A stretch of DNA of 64,000 bases from Thermoproteus uzoniensis 768-20 (GCF_000193375.1 NC_015315.1:1248622-1312621), one strand, 5' to 3'. Numbered from the stretch's first letter, positions 9,093 to 18,175 are shown. Program-made: numbers and translations. The notes: generated by a model not told the origin, from the letters alone.

Positions 9093-10502
9093 ATGTCCTC
9101 GGGACAAGACGAGTTGACTCCTCTTATTTCGCCGAAATCCGTCGCGCTGGTCGGCGCCTCGCCGAAACAAGCGTCTGTGGGCTACGTCATATTCGAAAAC
9201 CTAGCCAATAGGTTCAGGGGCAAGGCGTATTTCGTGAACCCCAAATACGACGTGGTCGAGGCCTGGGGGAAGCAGTTCAAGTTCTACAAATCCATATCGG
9301 AGATCCCCGACGCCATAGACGTCGTCATAATTGCCGTGCCGGCCCAAGTCGTGCCGCAGGTGCTCGAGGAGGCAGGCAAGAAAGGCGCGAAGGCCGCGAT
9401 AATAATAAGTAGTGGCTTCGCCGAGGTCGGCAACAAGGAGCTTGAGGACGAGCTGAGAGCTCTCGGAAAGATGTACGGCATCAGACTGCTGGGCCCTAAC
9501 TGCCTCGGGGTCTACAACGCCTTCGACGGCTTCGACACGGTCTTTCTGCCGGCCGAGCGCGCCGGGAGGCCGCCCGCAGGCCCTCTGGCCTTGATAAGCC
9601 AGAGCGGCGCCGTGGCTGCGTCCATAATGGACTGGGCGGCCAGGAGAGGCATAGGCCTCTCGATCATGGTGAACTACGGGAATAAGGCCGATGTAGGCGA
9701 CGTGGAGCTCCTCAGATATTTCGAGAAGGACGACCGGATAAAGGTCATCACGATATATATAGAGGGCTTCAAGTACCCGGGCGAGGCCAAGAGGTTCCTA
9801 GACGCGGCGCGCGAGGTGGCCAAGAAGAAGCCCATAATAGCCTACAAGGCTGGGAGGGGCGCCGCCGCCCAGAGAGCCGTGAAGTCTCACACAGCCGCGT
9901 TGGCCGGCAGCTATGAGATGTACAGAGGCCTCTTCAGACAGGCAGGCATAATCGAGGCGGCCAACCTCAGGGATATGTTCGACATGGCTAAGGCTCTGGC
10001 CACCCAGCCGCTTCCCAGAGGCAACCGCGTCTTGGTCTTGACGGATTCGGGCGGGATGGGCATACAGGCTGTGGACGCGTTGGAGGCCTTGGGCCTGGAG
10101 GTGCCGGAGATACCGGAGTCGATAAGGCGGGATCTGAGGAGGGAGCTCCTCCCGTTCTCGGCGCTGGGCAATCCGGTGGACGTGACCGGGTCGGCGACGG
10201 ACCAACACTACAAGGTCGTCCTCGAGGCGTTGTTGCCCACGGCGTTTTTCGACATGGCCTTGGTCGTCACCTTGATGCAGGTGCCGGGCCTCACCCAGAA
10301 CTTGGCCGAGTACATAATCGACGCCAAGAGGTTCAGGAAGCCGATAGCCGTTGTGAACTTCGGAGGGAGCGAGGTTGTCCAGTCGTTCACCAAGACGTTG
10401 GAAGACGCAGAGATACCCACGTACTCGACGCCCGATAGGGCCGCCAAGGCGCTGTGGGCGCTCTACGAGTACGCAAAAATACGCGGCGTGGTCAGGCCAT
10501 GA
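9093..10502 (+). CDS. ADP-forming acyl-CoA (acetyl-CoA) synthetase, alpha subunit
   Basis: The 469 residues follow the order of the archaeal ACD alpha subunit: an N-terminal CoA-binding Rossmann domain (SVALVGASPKQASVGYVIF near residue 15), then two succinyl-CoA-ligase-like domains. The segment VKSHTAALAGSYE (about 260-272) holds the conserved histidine that is phosphorylated during catalysis. The enzyme converts acetyl-CoA (or another acyl-CoA) plus ADP and phosphate to the acid, CoA and ATP. It therefore conserves energy downstream of pyruvate:ferredoxin oxidoreductase. The stop overlaps the beta-subunit ATG (ATGA). The TATA-like box 25 bases upstream fixes the start as leaderless. Acyl specificity cannot be read from sequence. 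Confidence 0.9.
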   Translation: MSSGQDELTPLISPKSVALVGASPKQASVGYVIFENLANRFRGKAYFVNPKYDVVEAWGKQFKFYKSISEIPDAIDVVIIAVPAQVVPQVLEEAGKKGAKAAIIISSGFAEVGNKELEDELRALGKMYGIRLLGPNCLGVYNAFDGFDTVFLPAERAGRPPAGPLALISQSGAVAASIMDWAARRGIGLSIMVNYGNKADVGDVELLRYFEKDDRIKVITIYIEGFKYPGEAKRFLDAAREVAKKKPIIAYKAGRGAAAQRAVKSHTAALAGSYEMYRGLFRQAGIIEAANLRDMFDMAKALATQPLPRGNRVLVLTDSGGMGIQAVDALEALGLEVPEIPESIRRDLRRELLPFSALGNPVDVTGSATDQHYKVVLEALLPTAFFDMALVVTLMQVPGLTQNLAEYIIDAKRFRKPIAVVNFGGSEVVQSFTKTLEDAEIPTYSTPDRAAKALWALYEYAKIRGVVRP

Positions 10503-11194
10503 GCGTCGTAGATAGGGCTAGGGCCGAGGGCAGGAACAAGCTGTACGAGCACGAGGCCTTCGAGCTGTTGAGGAAATACGCCATTCCCGTGCCCGACTAC
10601 GGCATAGCGAAGGACGAGGACGAGGCCGTGTCGCTCGCCGAGAGGATCGGCTATCCTGTCGCAGTTAAGGTGATCTCGAGGCAGATAGTCCACAAGACCG
10701 ACGTGGGGGGAGTCGTCCTGGGCGTGACGAATAGAGACGAGTTGATCGCCGCGTGCAAAAAGATAAGGGAGTCGGTCAAGGCGCGGGCGCCCTACGCAGA
10801 GATAGAGGGCTGCCTCATACAGAGGATGGTGCCGCAAGGCGTCGAGCTCATAATAGGCGCCGTCTACGACGACATTTTCGGCCACGTGCTCGCGTTCGGC
10901 CTAGGCGGCATCTTGACCGAGCTGTACAGAGACGTGTCCATGAGGCTCGTGCCGATCGAGGAAGAGGACGCCTGGGAGATGTTGAGGGAGGTGAAGGCGT
11001 ATAGGCTGTTGACGGGCTACCGCGGGACTCCGCCGAGAGATCTACACGCGATAGTTGATATAATCGTCAAGTTCTCCCGTCTGTTGTCCGAGAACCCCGC
11101 CATAAGGGAGGCCGATCTGAACCCCGTCATAGCCCTCGAGGAGGGCAAGGGCGCCTACGTGGTGGACGCGCGGTTCCTGCTCGGCATCGATTGA
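10499..11194 (+). CDS. ADP-forming acyl-CoA (acetyl-CoA) synthetase, beta subunit (ATP-grasp)
   Basis: The 231-residue product is a stand-alone ATP-grasp domain of the usual ACD beta length. Key stretches are YPVAVKVISRQIVHKTDVGGV (nucleotide-binding lysine), the glycine-rich FGLGGILTELYRDV, and DLNPVIALEEG near the C-terminus. It binds ADP and takes the phosphate from the alpha-subunit histidine. I chose the ATG at 10499 that overlaps the alpha stop. A longer in-frame start at 10454 would add 15 residues lying inside the alpha gene and foreign to the family. The two genes form a translationally coupled pair. Confidence 0.9.
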   Translation: MSVVDRARAEGRNKLYEHEAFELLRKYAIPVPDYGIAKDEDEAVSLAERIGYPVAVKVISRQIVHKTDVGGVVLGVTNRDELIAACKKIRESVKARAPYAEIEGCLIQRMVPQGVELIIGAVYDDIFGHVLAFGLGGILTELYRDVSMRLVPIEEEDAWEMLREVKAYRLLTGYRGTPPRDLHAIVDIIVKFSRLLSENPAIREADLNPVIALEEGKGAYVVDARFLLGID

Positions 11195-11228
11195 TATATT
11201 TTTATAGACAGACCGATATATCGGGGCT

Positions 11229-12632
11229 ATGAGGCGCGGCCTCGCCTTCTCCATAATACTGATGTCGACCTTGATGGTCGCCCTAGACGCGACCATAGTC
11301 GTCCTGGCTCTTCCGGCAATGATGGAGGACTTGCACGCGCCCCTAGACGCCGTTGTGTGGGCCATCATATCCTACATATTGGTCGTCACCGTGTTGTCGA
11401 CGCAGGCGGGCAGGCTAGGCGATCTCGAGGGCAAGCCGAGAGTGTTCAACCTAGGCATGTTGTTGTTCGGGCTCGGGAGCGCTCTCGTAGGGGCCTCGAC
11501 CAGCGCGGCGGAGCTCGTCGCCTTTAGAGTCGTCCAGGCCATCGGCGGAGCCCTCATGTCGGCCACGTCCATGGCGTTGATCTCCGATTACTTCCCGCCC
11601 GAGCGTAGGGGGTGGGCCTTCGGCTGGTCGTCCGCAGTGTGGAACCTCGGCGCCGTCGCGGGCATATTCGCGGGCGGTCTAATCACGACGTTTTGGGGAT
11701 GGCGCTGGAACTTCTACATAAACGTGCCCATAGCGTTCGCCGGCTTCGCGCTGGGCCGCAAATATCTGGAAGACCTCGGCGAAAGGACCAGGAGGAGGTT
11801 CGACGTGGCGGGCTCCCTCCTCCTAGGGGCTTCCCTGACCCTCTACTCGCTGGCTGGGCTGGAGTACGCTGCGGCCGGCTTCTCGACGTCGGTGGTCCTA
11901 GAGGCGGCCGCGGCCACGGCGCTGTTGGCGATCTTCGCCCTGGCCGAGACGAGATCCGCCGAGCCCATAGTCCCGCCCGACCTCATAAAGACGAGGCTCT
12001 TCACGCTATCCGCCATCTCGCTCATGTCGCAGACTACCGCCAACTACGCCACCCTCTTTCTCCTGACTATGTACCTGCAGGGAGTGCGGGGGCTCGACCC
12101 GTTCACGGCGTCCCTCTGGCTGGTCCCAGGATATTTGCTGGGCAGCGTGACCGCCTCCCTCGGCGGAAGGCTGGCGGACTCTCACGACCCTAGGATAGTC
12201 GCGTCGATGGGCTTGAGCCTCCAGATCTTGGCCTATCTGCTATTTAGATCCTTGCTGGCGGTCGACACCCCGCTCTACTTGGTGACCGCCATATCTGCGC
12301 TCAACGGCATAGGCGCGGCGCTCTTCTTCTCGTCAAACGGCAAGCTCGTGATGTGGGACGTGCCGCGCCGCTGGTACGGCGCCGCGTCGGGCACGTCAAG
12401 GACTCTGGGCAATATCGGCATGGTCCTGAGCTTCTCCATAGCAATAGCGGTTTCGTCGGCCGCCGTGCCCCGCGACGTGGCTTTCCAGATCTTCGCCGGC
12501 CTGACCACGTTGAGCCCCCAGTACATGGAGCCCTTCGTGGCCAGCCTCCACGCCGCCTTCACAGCCTCCTCCATCATAATGGCGCTGGCCGCCGCGCTCT
12601 CATGGTCGAGGCTGAGGCACAAGGTCCCGTAG
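11229..12632 (+). CDS. Major facilitator superfamily transporter, DHA2 (drug:H+ antiporter, 14-TM) type
   Basis: This 467-residue protein begins with the DHA2 signature MVALDATIVVLALPAM (about residues 17-32), and motif A-like GRLGDLEGKPRVF follows the second helix. Motif C-like glycine-rich segments (WNLGAVAGIFAGGLITT) are in helix 5. Length and helix count (about 14) suit the EmrB/QacA branch that exports hydrophobic compounds using the proton gradient. A TATA-like ATATTTTTATAG lies just upstream. The gene end overlaps the start of the acetyltransferase gene by about 30 bases, so the two are probably cotranscribed. The exported compound is unknown. Confidence 0.88.
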   Translation: MRRGLAFSIILMSTLMVALDATIVVLALPAMMEDLHAPLDAVVWAIISYILVVTVLSTQAGRLGDLEGKPRVFNLGMLLFGLGSALVGASTSAAELVAFRVVQAIGGALMSATSMALISDYFPPERRGWAFGWSSAVWNLGAVAGIFAGGLITTFWGWRWNFYINVPIAFAGFALGRKYLEDLGERTRRRFDVAGSLLLGASLTLYSLAGLEYAAAGFSTSVVLEAAAATALLAIFALAETRSAEPIVPPDLIKTRLFTLSAISLMSQTTANYATLFLLTMYLQGVRGLDPFTASLWLVPGYLLGSVTASLGGRLADSHDPRIVASMGLSLQILAYLLFRSLLAVDTPLYLVTAISALNGIGAALFFSSNGKLVMWDVPRRWYGAASGTSRTLGNIGMVLSFSIAIAVSSAAVPRDVAFQIFAGLTTLSPQYMEPFVASLHAAFTASSIIMALAAALSWSRLRHKVP

Positions 12633-13174
12633 TAGAGATCGGGAGGAGGTATCTCGAAAAGGCTCTGGACATACTTGCCAGAGAATACGGCAGGGCTCTG
12701 GAATACGCCAGAGCTGTGGTGGCCGACGGCTTAGGCGACGTGGCCGTGGCCTTGCTCGGCGGCCGGCCAATAGGCGCCGAGATCTTCTACAAGATCAGGC
12801 TGGCCGTGGATCTCTGCGTGCACTACTACGTGGCGGTGCTGAGAGAGTATAGGAGACGCGGCGTGGGCAAGATCTTGATAACGACCGTCGAGAGGGCTTG
12901 CAAGTCAGACGCCTACGCCGCGACGACGACGGAGGACAACGCGGCGGCCAAGGCCCTCTTCGGGTCCCTCGGATATGTGGGGTACCGATGGCGGGAGCTC
13001 GACAAGAAGACGAGGGACGTTCTCTTGAGAGCCACATGCGGGTACGACGACGACATGATTTTCCTGAAGGGGCCCGCTCCGCGCGAGGTGGCGGCCGAGG
13101 TGGGCGACGCGGAGCGCTTCGGGCATAGGGAGTGCTACCTGGTCTGGCTCGGCGTGCGGCGCGCCGATGTGTAG
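12602..13174 (+). CDS. GNAT-family N-acetyltransferase
   Basis: The 190-residue product has the acetyl-CoA signature YRRRGVGKILITTVERA (about residues 82-98), preceded by the beta-strand VHYYVAVLREYR. The follow-on AATTTEDNAAAKALFGSLGY is the typical end of the GNAT core. I chose the ATG at 12602, which overlaps the MFS gene; the longer upstream frame is MFS sequence read out of frame. A C-terminal extension after the core (CGYDDDMIFLKGP onward) is not recognised. Its acceptor is unknown. The overlap with an efflux-type transporter would fit modification of a small molecule, as in resistance modules, but that is inference. Confidence 0.82.
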   Translation: MVEAEAQGPVVEIGRRYLEKALDILAREYGRALEYARAVVADGLGDVAVALLGGRPIGAEIFYKIRLAVDLCVHYYVAVLREYRRRGVGKILITTVERACKSDAYAATTTEDNAAAKALFGSLGYVGYRWRELDKKTRDVLLRATCGYDDDMIFLKGPAPREVAAEVGDAERFGHRECYLVWLGVRRADV

Positions 13175-13182
13175 CCTCTAAG

Positions 13183-13194
13183 CTTTTTATAAAG
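13183..13194 (+). promoter_or_regulatory. TATA box that fixes the start of the SppA-like gene
   Basis: CTTTTTATAAAG is centred about 22 bases before the ATG at 13210, the spacing of a leaderless start. It lies inside the upstream-extended reading frame, which therefore cannot be the true N-terminus. Confidence 0.55.
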
Positions 13195-13209
13195 ATCGTT
13201 GTGGTGGCC

Positions 13210-14802
13210 ATGGCCGAAGATAGAACAGCTCTGGCGGCGCTAATACTCGCCGCGATAAGCGTGGCGGCCGTGTTGGTCATAGTGGCCACCCAACAACAGC
13301 GGCCTGTCCAGCTGGCGGCGCCGCCCCAGAAAGAGCGGATAGTGGTGATACCGATCACGGCGCCGCTCACCAGTTGCTGGGTCAACCCGCTACTGCCCTA
13401 TATACTGAGGCTCAACTCAAGCGACGTGGCCGGGATCATACTCTATATAGACTCTCCAGGCGGCACGCTGGACGCCACGGAGGCCCTCTACGGCGCCCTC
13501 AAGGGCCTAGGCAAGCCCGTATACGCCGTCGTCTCCGGCCTCGACGCCTCGGGGGCCTTCTACGTCTCCATGGCCGCCGAGAAGATCTACGCGTCTCCAG
13601 GCTCCCTCGTGGGCAACATAGGCGCTTGGGCCGTAATAAACCCCGCCGTCTTCTGGACGCCGATACCTCTCGAGATCTTCCCGTCGGGATACGAGAAGCT
13701 GTTCGGCATGTCTCTGTTCGGCTACTACGACTCCGTGGACCAGGCAGCCGCCAGCTTCCTCTCCGTGGTGCTCAAGAGCAGGGGCGATAGGCTCAACGCC
13801 TCGGCCGACTTGCTCGCGACTGGGAGGCTCTTCACAGCCCAGGAGGCGTTGAGGATAGGCCTTATAGACAAGATCGGGGGGCTGGCCGACGCTGTGGCCG
13901 ATATGGCCAGATCCCTGGGGCTGACCTCTTACTCGGTCGTCTCCATATACTCCTACTACGGGATATCTCCGCCGAACTGTAGCGGACTGGCCATGACGCA
14001 GGCAAAGGTGCCTCTAGGGCTGTTGGCCAACTCTACGCTGAACCCAGTGTTCTACATCTACCCCGGCGCGGTCCAACTCGACGTGAACCAAAGCGTGCCT
14101 AAGTTCAATGTGTCGCAAGTCAAGCCTGCGGGCAGATATGTCCTCTTCGATCTCAGCCACGGAAACTTGATCCCGGAGCAGTTCGTCCAGGCGTTTGCGT
14201 CGAAGCTTGTCCTCTACAACTGCACCGTCGCGTTCGCGACCACCAGCAACGATCTCAGGAGCTTGCTCAAGAACGCCACAGGTCTCGTAATCGTCAACCC
14301 GTCGTCGCCTTACTCCTCGGCGTCTGTGGATGCCGTAGAGTCCTTCACGGCTTCCGGCGGCCGTCTGCTCGTCTTCTACGACCCGCGGCTCGCTAACTCT
14401 ATCTACATAACCTCCAGCCCTCCTTTGCCCGCATATCTAGACGAGCTGCTGACGCCTTTCGGCATGGTTGTGATGGACGGCTACCTCTACAACGCGAGCG
14501 CCGGCTTAACGGCCTTGACGGGCAACTGGCAGTTCGTGTCGACTAGATACGTCAACTCTACGGAGCTGGGCGACGGAGACTACGTCTTCTTCACGCCGGC
14601 CGCCATATCGGGCTCCGGCGTGGGCGTCTATGTCGACGCCCATCTCCTGGGCTTCGGCGCCGGCAGATACGCCGTGGTGTTGCAGAGAGGCAACGTGACC
14701 GTCGTGGGCACCGTGACCTCGTTCCTCCCCGATTTCGTGAGGCTGGGCAATAACCAGGCGCTGTTGGGCGATCTGGCCAGATGGGTCTGCGGCGGTAGAT
14801 AA
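13210..14802 (+). CDS. SppA-type (S49) membrane serine protease with an additional C-terminal domain
   Basis: An N-terminal membrane anchor (residues 8-27) is followed by a ClpP/crotonase-fold protease domain. The glycine-rich IDSPGGTLDATEAL forms the oxyanion region, S114 in LDASGAFYVSMA is the nucleophile, and K163 in FPSGYEKLFG is the expected base; the 49-residue spacing is close to that of bacterial SppA. It should cut signal peptides or membrane-protein fragments outside the membrane. After about residue 280 a second domain of some 250 residues (VVFATTSNDLRSLLKN, GGRLLVFYDPR) resembles the GATase-like DUF4350 fold of membrane operons. I use ATG 13210, about 22 bases after CTTTTTATAAAG, rather than the longer frame at 13132. 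Confidence 0.83.
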   Translation: MAEDRTALAALILAAISVAAVLVIVATQQQRPVQLAAPPQKERIVVIPITAPLTSCWVNPLLPYILRLNSSDVAGIILYIDSPGGTLDATEALYGALKGLGKPVYAVVSGLDASGAFYVSMAAEKIYASPGSLVGNIGAWAVINPAVFWTPIPLEIFPSGYEKLFGMSLFGYYDSVDQAAASFLSVVLKSRGDRLNASADLLATGRLFTAQEALRIGLIDKIGGLADAVADMARSLGLTSYSVVSIYSYYGISPPNCSGLAMTQAKVPLGLLANSTLNPVFYIYPGAVQLDVNQSVPKFNVSQVKPAGRYVLFDLSHGNLIPEQFVQAFASKLVLYNCTVAFATTSNDLRSLLKNATGLVIVNPSSPYSSASVDAVESFTASGGRLLVFYDPRLANSIYITSSPPLPAYLDELLTPFGMVVMDGYLYNASAGLTALTGNWQFVSTRYVNSTELGDGDYVFFTPAAISGSGVGVYVDAHLLGFGAGRYAVVLQRGNVTVVGTVTSFLPDFVRLGNNQALLGDLARWVCGGR

Positions 14803-14953
14803 CCAACGCTGTTTTCTACACTATATCACACATTCTATATATGTCTAGAATAATTTCTTTATGCTAAACATATTAATTGGTATTATATATCAATTAAATT
14901 GATTTTATATACATTTTAAAAATTAATTTAAGTAGAATTGGCGTCTGACAACT

Positions 14954-16171
14954 GTGGTATATAGCCGCTATAATACGGCCCAGTGTGGCGGCAAAGTTTA
15001 TATAGCCCGACGTTTCGTCGGATATGCCTTCGGGGACAATAACGAAGTCGTCCTGAAGTGCGTCGTCTGCGGGGCCGAATACGGCCCCGATTTCAGGCTG
15101 TTCAGATGCCCCAGATGCGGCGGCCTCCTGGACGTGGTCGTCAAGGGAAAGTACTGGGCGCCTAAGGGCTCGGGGATATGGCGCTACGCCACTATGTTGC
15201 CCATGAAGGCCGGCGTCACTATGGGCGAGGGGAGAACTCCATTGGTGGAGTCCCGGCTTAAGAGGAATCTCTGGGTCAAATTCGAGGGAGCAAACCCAAC
15301 TGGCAGCTTCAAGGACAGGGGGATGGCGCTCGGCGTGACGGTGGCTAGAGAGGCGGGGGCAAACAAGGTCATCGTCGCGTCGACCGGCAACACCGCAGCC
15401 TCTGCCGCCGCCTACGCGGCTAGGGCCGGCCTCAAGGCCTACGTCGTTCTGCCCAGGGGAAATGTGGCCAGAGGAAAGCTCGTGCAGGCGGCCCTACACG
15501 GCGCCGAGATCCTCGCCGTCGAGGGGTATTTCGACAAGGCGCTTAGCCTAGTCGTTGAGTACGGCACCAGGTACGCGTACCCCCTCAACAGCTTCAACCC
15601 GTGGAGGCTGGAGGGCCAGAAGACGCTCGCCTACGAGGTGTACGAGGAGCTGGGGTGCCCCGACAATATAGTGGTCCCTGTGGGGAACGCTGGAAATATA
15701 TATGCTATATGGAAAGGCTTTAGGGAGCTCGGAGAGCTCGGGCTCTGCAACAAGTTGCCGAGGATGATCGGGGTCCAGGCGGCCGGCGCGGCGCCGCTGG
15801 CCCGCGCTTGGCGCGAGGGGTCGCAAAGCCCGTTGTTCGTCGAGTCGCCCAGCACTATCGCGTCGGCCATAAGAATCGGGAAGCCCGTCAATTGGGTTAA
15901 GGCTTTTATAGCCGTGAGGGAATCCGGCGGGATGTTCGTGGAGGTCGACGACGCGGACATCTTGAGGGCCCAGCTAGCCCTCGCCAGAGTGGACGGGGTC
16001 GGCGCGGAGCCTGCCGGAGCCGCCTCGGTGGCCGGCGCCCTAGCGTTGGACCTCCCCGGGATCTCCGTCGCGGTAGTCACAGGCCACGCCCTCAAGGATC
16101 CCGACGTCGTCGAGGTGAGGACAACCCCCGTTGCGTCTCAAGAAGAGCTGGTCTCCGTGTTGAGCCGATGA
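14954..16171 (+). CDS. thrC: Threonine synthase
   Basis: The protein begins, in its conserved part, with a zinc-ribbon-like CVVCGAEYG...CPRCGGLLDV, typical of archaeal threonine synthases. It then has the PLP lysine in GANPTGSFKDRGMALG and the phosphate-binding ASTGNTAASAAAY. It converts O-phosphohomoserine to threonine and phosphate in the cytoplasm. Its stop overlaps the aspartokinase start by four bases. The GTG at 14954 gives 405 residues, about 30 more than the family usually has before the zinc ribbon. A strong TATA-like box inside the gene (14998-15005) raises the possibility that translation really begins near 15030-15055, although only a CTG is available in frame there. Confidence 0.88.
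   Translation: MVYSRYNTAQCGGKVYIARRFVGYAFGDNNEVVLKCVVCGAEYGPDFRLFRCPRCGGLLDVVVKGKYWAPKGSGIWRYATMLPMKAGVTMGEGRTPLVESRLKRNLWVKFEGANPTGSFKDRGMALGVTVAREAGANKVIVASTGNTAASAAAYAARAGLKAYVVLPRGNVARGKLVQAALHGAEILAVEGYFDKALSLVVEYGTRYAYPLNSFNPWRLEGQKTLAYEVYEELGCPDNIVVPVGNAGNIYAIWKGFRELGELGLCNKLPRMIGVQAAGAAPLARAWREGSQSPLFVESPSTIASAIRIGKPVNWVKAFIAVRESGGMFVEVDDADILRAQLALARVDGVGAEPAGAASVAGALALDLPGISVAVVTGHALKDPDVVEVRTTPVASQEELVSVLSR
14998..15005 (+). promoter_or_regulatory. TATA-like box inside the annotated 5' end of threonine synthase
   Basis: TTTATATA sits in otherwise GC-rich sequence. If used, RNA would start near 15028, downstream of the GTG chosen for thrC. It competes with AT-rich boxes near 14900-14915 that lie about 45 bases before the GTG. 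Confidence 0.35.
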
Positions 16172-17160
16172 GGGCCGTCGTAAAGATAGGGGGGTCTCTG
16201 CTCAGAAGCGCCCAGCATTTCGTGGAGGCCGCCAAGTTCCTCTCGTCCTACGAGTCGCCTGTCGTGGTCGTCTCGGCGGTGAAGGGCGTGACGGACATGT
16301 TGATAGAGCTCTACAAGACCAGGTACGAGAGCCTCTACGAGGCGATCCGGGACATACATGTGGAGATAGCGAAGAGGCTGGGCGTATCCGGCGTGGAGCC
16401 CCTCCTCAAGGAGCTGAGAGCCGCCCTGGAGCTCCCCGAGGGCCCGGACGTGCTGGACTACTTCATGTCGTTCGGGGAGCGGCTATCCGCGACGATAATG
16501 AACGGGCTGCTCAAGAGGATGGGCTTCGACAGCAAGCTCTTCGTTGCGCCGATAGTTACCGACGACTCGTTCGGCAACGCGAGGCCTCTGGAGGACCGCA
16601 GCCTGGCGTCTGAGATAGACGGGCACGAGGGCATAGCGGTTGTGACGGGGTTTATAGGCAGAACCAAGGACGGCAGGTTCACGACCGTGGGTAGGGGCGG
16701 GAGCGACTACACGGCGACGTTCCTCGCCAAGCTCCTCGGATATAGGCAAGTGGTGCTCGTAACGGACTCGCCCGGCGTGATGACCGCCAATCCGCAGGAA
16801 GTGCCCGAGGCAAAAATCCTCCCCATGATGTCCGTCGAGGAGGCCGTGGAGGCCGCGAGACTCGGCGCCAAGAACTTCCACCCCAGAACCTTCGAGCCGG
16901 TCTCGGGAGGCATGTACGTCGAGGTGCGGAACTACTGGAGCAGGGGCACCGTCATAGGCAACTTCTACGCGCCGCCGCCCTATAAGGTCGTCCTCAGATG
17001 CGGCGAGGGCTCCTGCGTCGTGGGGCTGGAGGCCGAGGAGATTGTGAAGCTCGGGGGCGAATACGTGAGCAGATTCGCCGCCCAGGTGCCCATGCCTCCC
17101 AAGTGGGCACACGACCTCTTCGTCAAGCCCTACTTCGAGAAGTTGGTATGGATAAACTGA
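16168..17160 (+). CDS. lysC: Aspartate kinase lacking most of the regulatory ACT region
   Basis: The N-terminal KIGGSLL, the ATP/aspartate-binding GRGGSDYTATFLAKLLG and the DSPGVMTANPQ segment identify the amino-acid kinase fold of aspartokinase, which makes 4-phospho-aspartate. The protein is 330 residues, whereas common aspartokinases have about 400-460 with two ACT domains. Here only about 70 residues follow the kinase core, and they contain no recognisable ACT pair. Feedback inhibition by lysine or threonine may therefore be weak or absent. It overlaps thrC by four bases and asd by 13, so the three are translated as one unit. Confidence 0.88.
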   Translation: MRAVVKIGGSLLRSAQHFVEAAKFLSSYESPVVVVSAVKGVTDMLIELYKTRYESLYEAIRDIHVEIAKRLGVSGVEPLLKELRAALELPEGPDVLDYFMSFGERLSATIMNGLLKRMGFDSKLFVAPIVTDDSFGNARPLEDRSLASEIDGHEGIAVVTGFIGRTKDGRFTTVGRGGSDYTATFLAKLLGYRQVVLVTDSPGVMTANPQEVPEAKILPMMSVEEAVEAARLGAKNFHPRTFEPVSGGMYVEVRNYWSRGTVIGNFYAPPPYKVVLRCGEGSCVVGLEAEEIVKLGGEYVSRFAAQVPMPPKWAHDLFVKPYFEKLVWIN

Positions 17161-18173
17161 GGGCGTACGTCGTCGGCGCCACGGGGCTGGTCGGGCAACG
17201 TTACGTGCAGTTGCTGGCGGACCACCCCTGGTTCGAGCTGGTGGGCGTCGCCGCTTCCGAGAGGAGCGCGGGGAGGAGATACGGCGAGATAAACTGGGTG
17301 CTCGAGACCCCCATGCCTAGTAAGGCCGCCGAGCTGAAGATAGACAAGCTCGACGTCGACTCCCTCCCTAAGGTCGACGTGATATTCTCGGCGCTTCCCT
17401 CCGAGGTGGCCGCCAGGGTCGAGCCGGAGATGGCGAGGCGGGGCTATGTCGTAGTCAGCAACTCCAGCAACATGAGGCTCGAGCCCGACGTCCCCCTCCT
17501 GATACCGGAGGTGAACCCCGACGATCTGTCCCTCGTCAAGGAGCAGAGGGCGCGGCGCGGCTGGAGCGGCCTCATCATAAAGAAGCCGAACTGCAGCACG
17601 ACCATATTGGACCTCCCGCTCAAGCCCGTCCTCGACGAGTTAGGAGTGTCCAAGATACACGTGGTGACCATGCAGGCGGTCACCGGCGCGGGCTACGCCG
17701 GCGTACCCTCGGTGGCTATCCTCGACAACTTGATACCATATATCAAGGGGGAAGAGGAGAAGATAGTCAACGAGACCAGGAAGATCTTCAAGGCAGATCT
17801 GGAGATCTACGCCACGACGACCCGCGTCCCGGTCCTAGACGGGCATACGGAGGCGATCTACGTAGATACCGTGAAGGACTTCGACGTGGAGGCCGTGGTC
17901 GAGCTCATGGCCAGATTCAGAAGCGTTCCTCAAGAGCTCGGCCTCCCCACGGCGCCTCCCCAGCCCGTGATCCCCACAAGAGCCATAGATAGGCCCCAGC
18001 CCCGGCTCGACAGAATGGCCGGCAGAGGGATGTCGGTAGTCGTCGGCCGTATCAGGAAGCTCGCGCCTAGAAAGCTGGCGTTCGTCGCGTTGGGCCACAA
18101 CACGATAAGGGGCGCCGCCGGCAACGCGATATTGGCGGCGGAGCTGTTGGTGAAATCGGGGCTCTGGGCCTAG
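17148..18173 (+). CDS. asd: Aspartate-semialdehyde dehydrogenase
   Basis: The 341 residues carry the NADP-binding VVGATGLVGQRYVQLL at the N-terminus. The catalytic cysteine is in KKPNCSTTILDLPLKPVL (about residues 142-159), and VTGAGYAGVPS completes the archaeal/fungal-type active-site region. It reduces aspartyl phosphate to the semialdehyde, the branch point to lysine/diaminopimelate, methionine and threonine. I chose ATG 17148, which overlaps the end of aspartokinase by 13 bases; the longer frame starts within that gene and shows no family similarity. It converges on the antiporter gene with a two-base gap. Confidence 0.93.
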   Translation: MDKLRAYVVGATGLVGQRYVQLLADHPWFELVGVAASERSAGRRYGEINWVLETPMPSKAAELKIDKLDVDSLPKVDVIFSALPSEVAARVEPEMARRGYVVVSNSSNMRLEPDVPLLIPEVNPDDLSLVKEQRARRGWSGLIIKKPNCSTTILDLPLKPVLDELGVSKIHVVTMQAVTGAGYAGVPSVAILDNLIPYIKGEEEKIVNETRKIFKADLEIYATTTRVPVLDGHTEAIYVDTVKDFDVEAVVELMARFRSVPQELGLPTAPPQPVIPTRAIDRPQPRLDRMAGRGMSVVVGRIRKLAPRKLAFVALGHNTIRGAAGNAILAAELLVKSGLWA

Positions 18174-18175
18174 TC

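Noticed and set aside
12353-12601. N-terminal extension of the acetyltransferase gene
   Set aside because: These codons are the MFS gene read out of frame; the GNAT fold begins only after ATG 12602.
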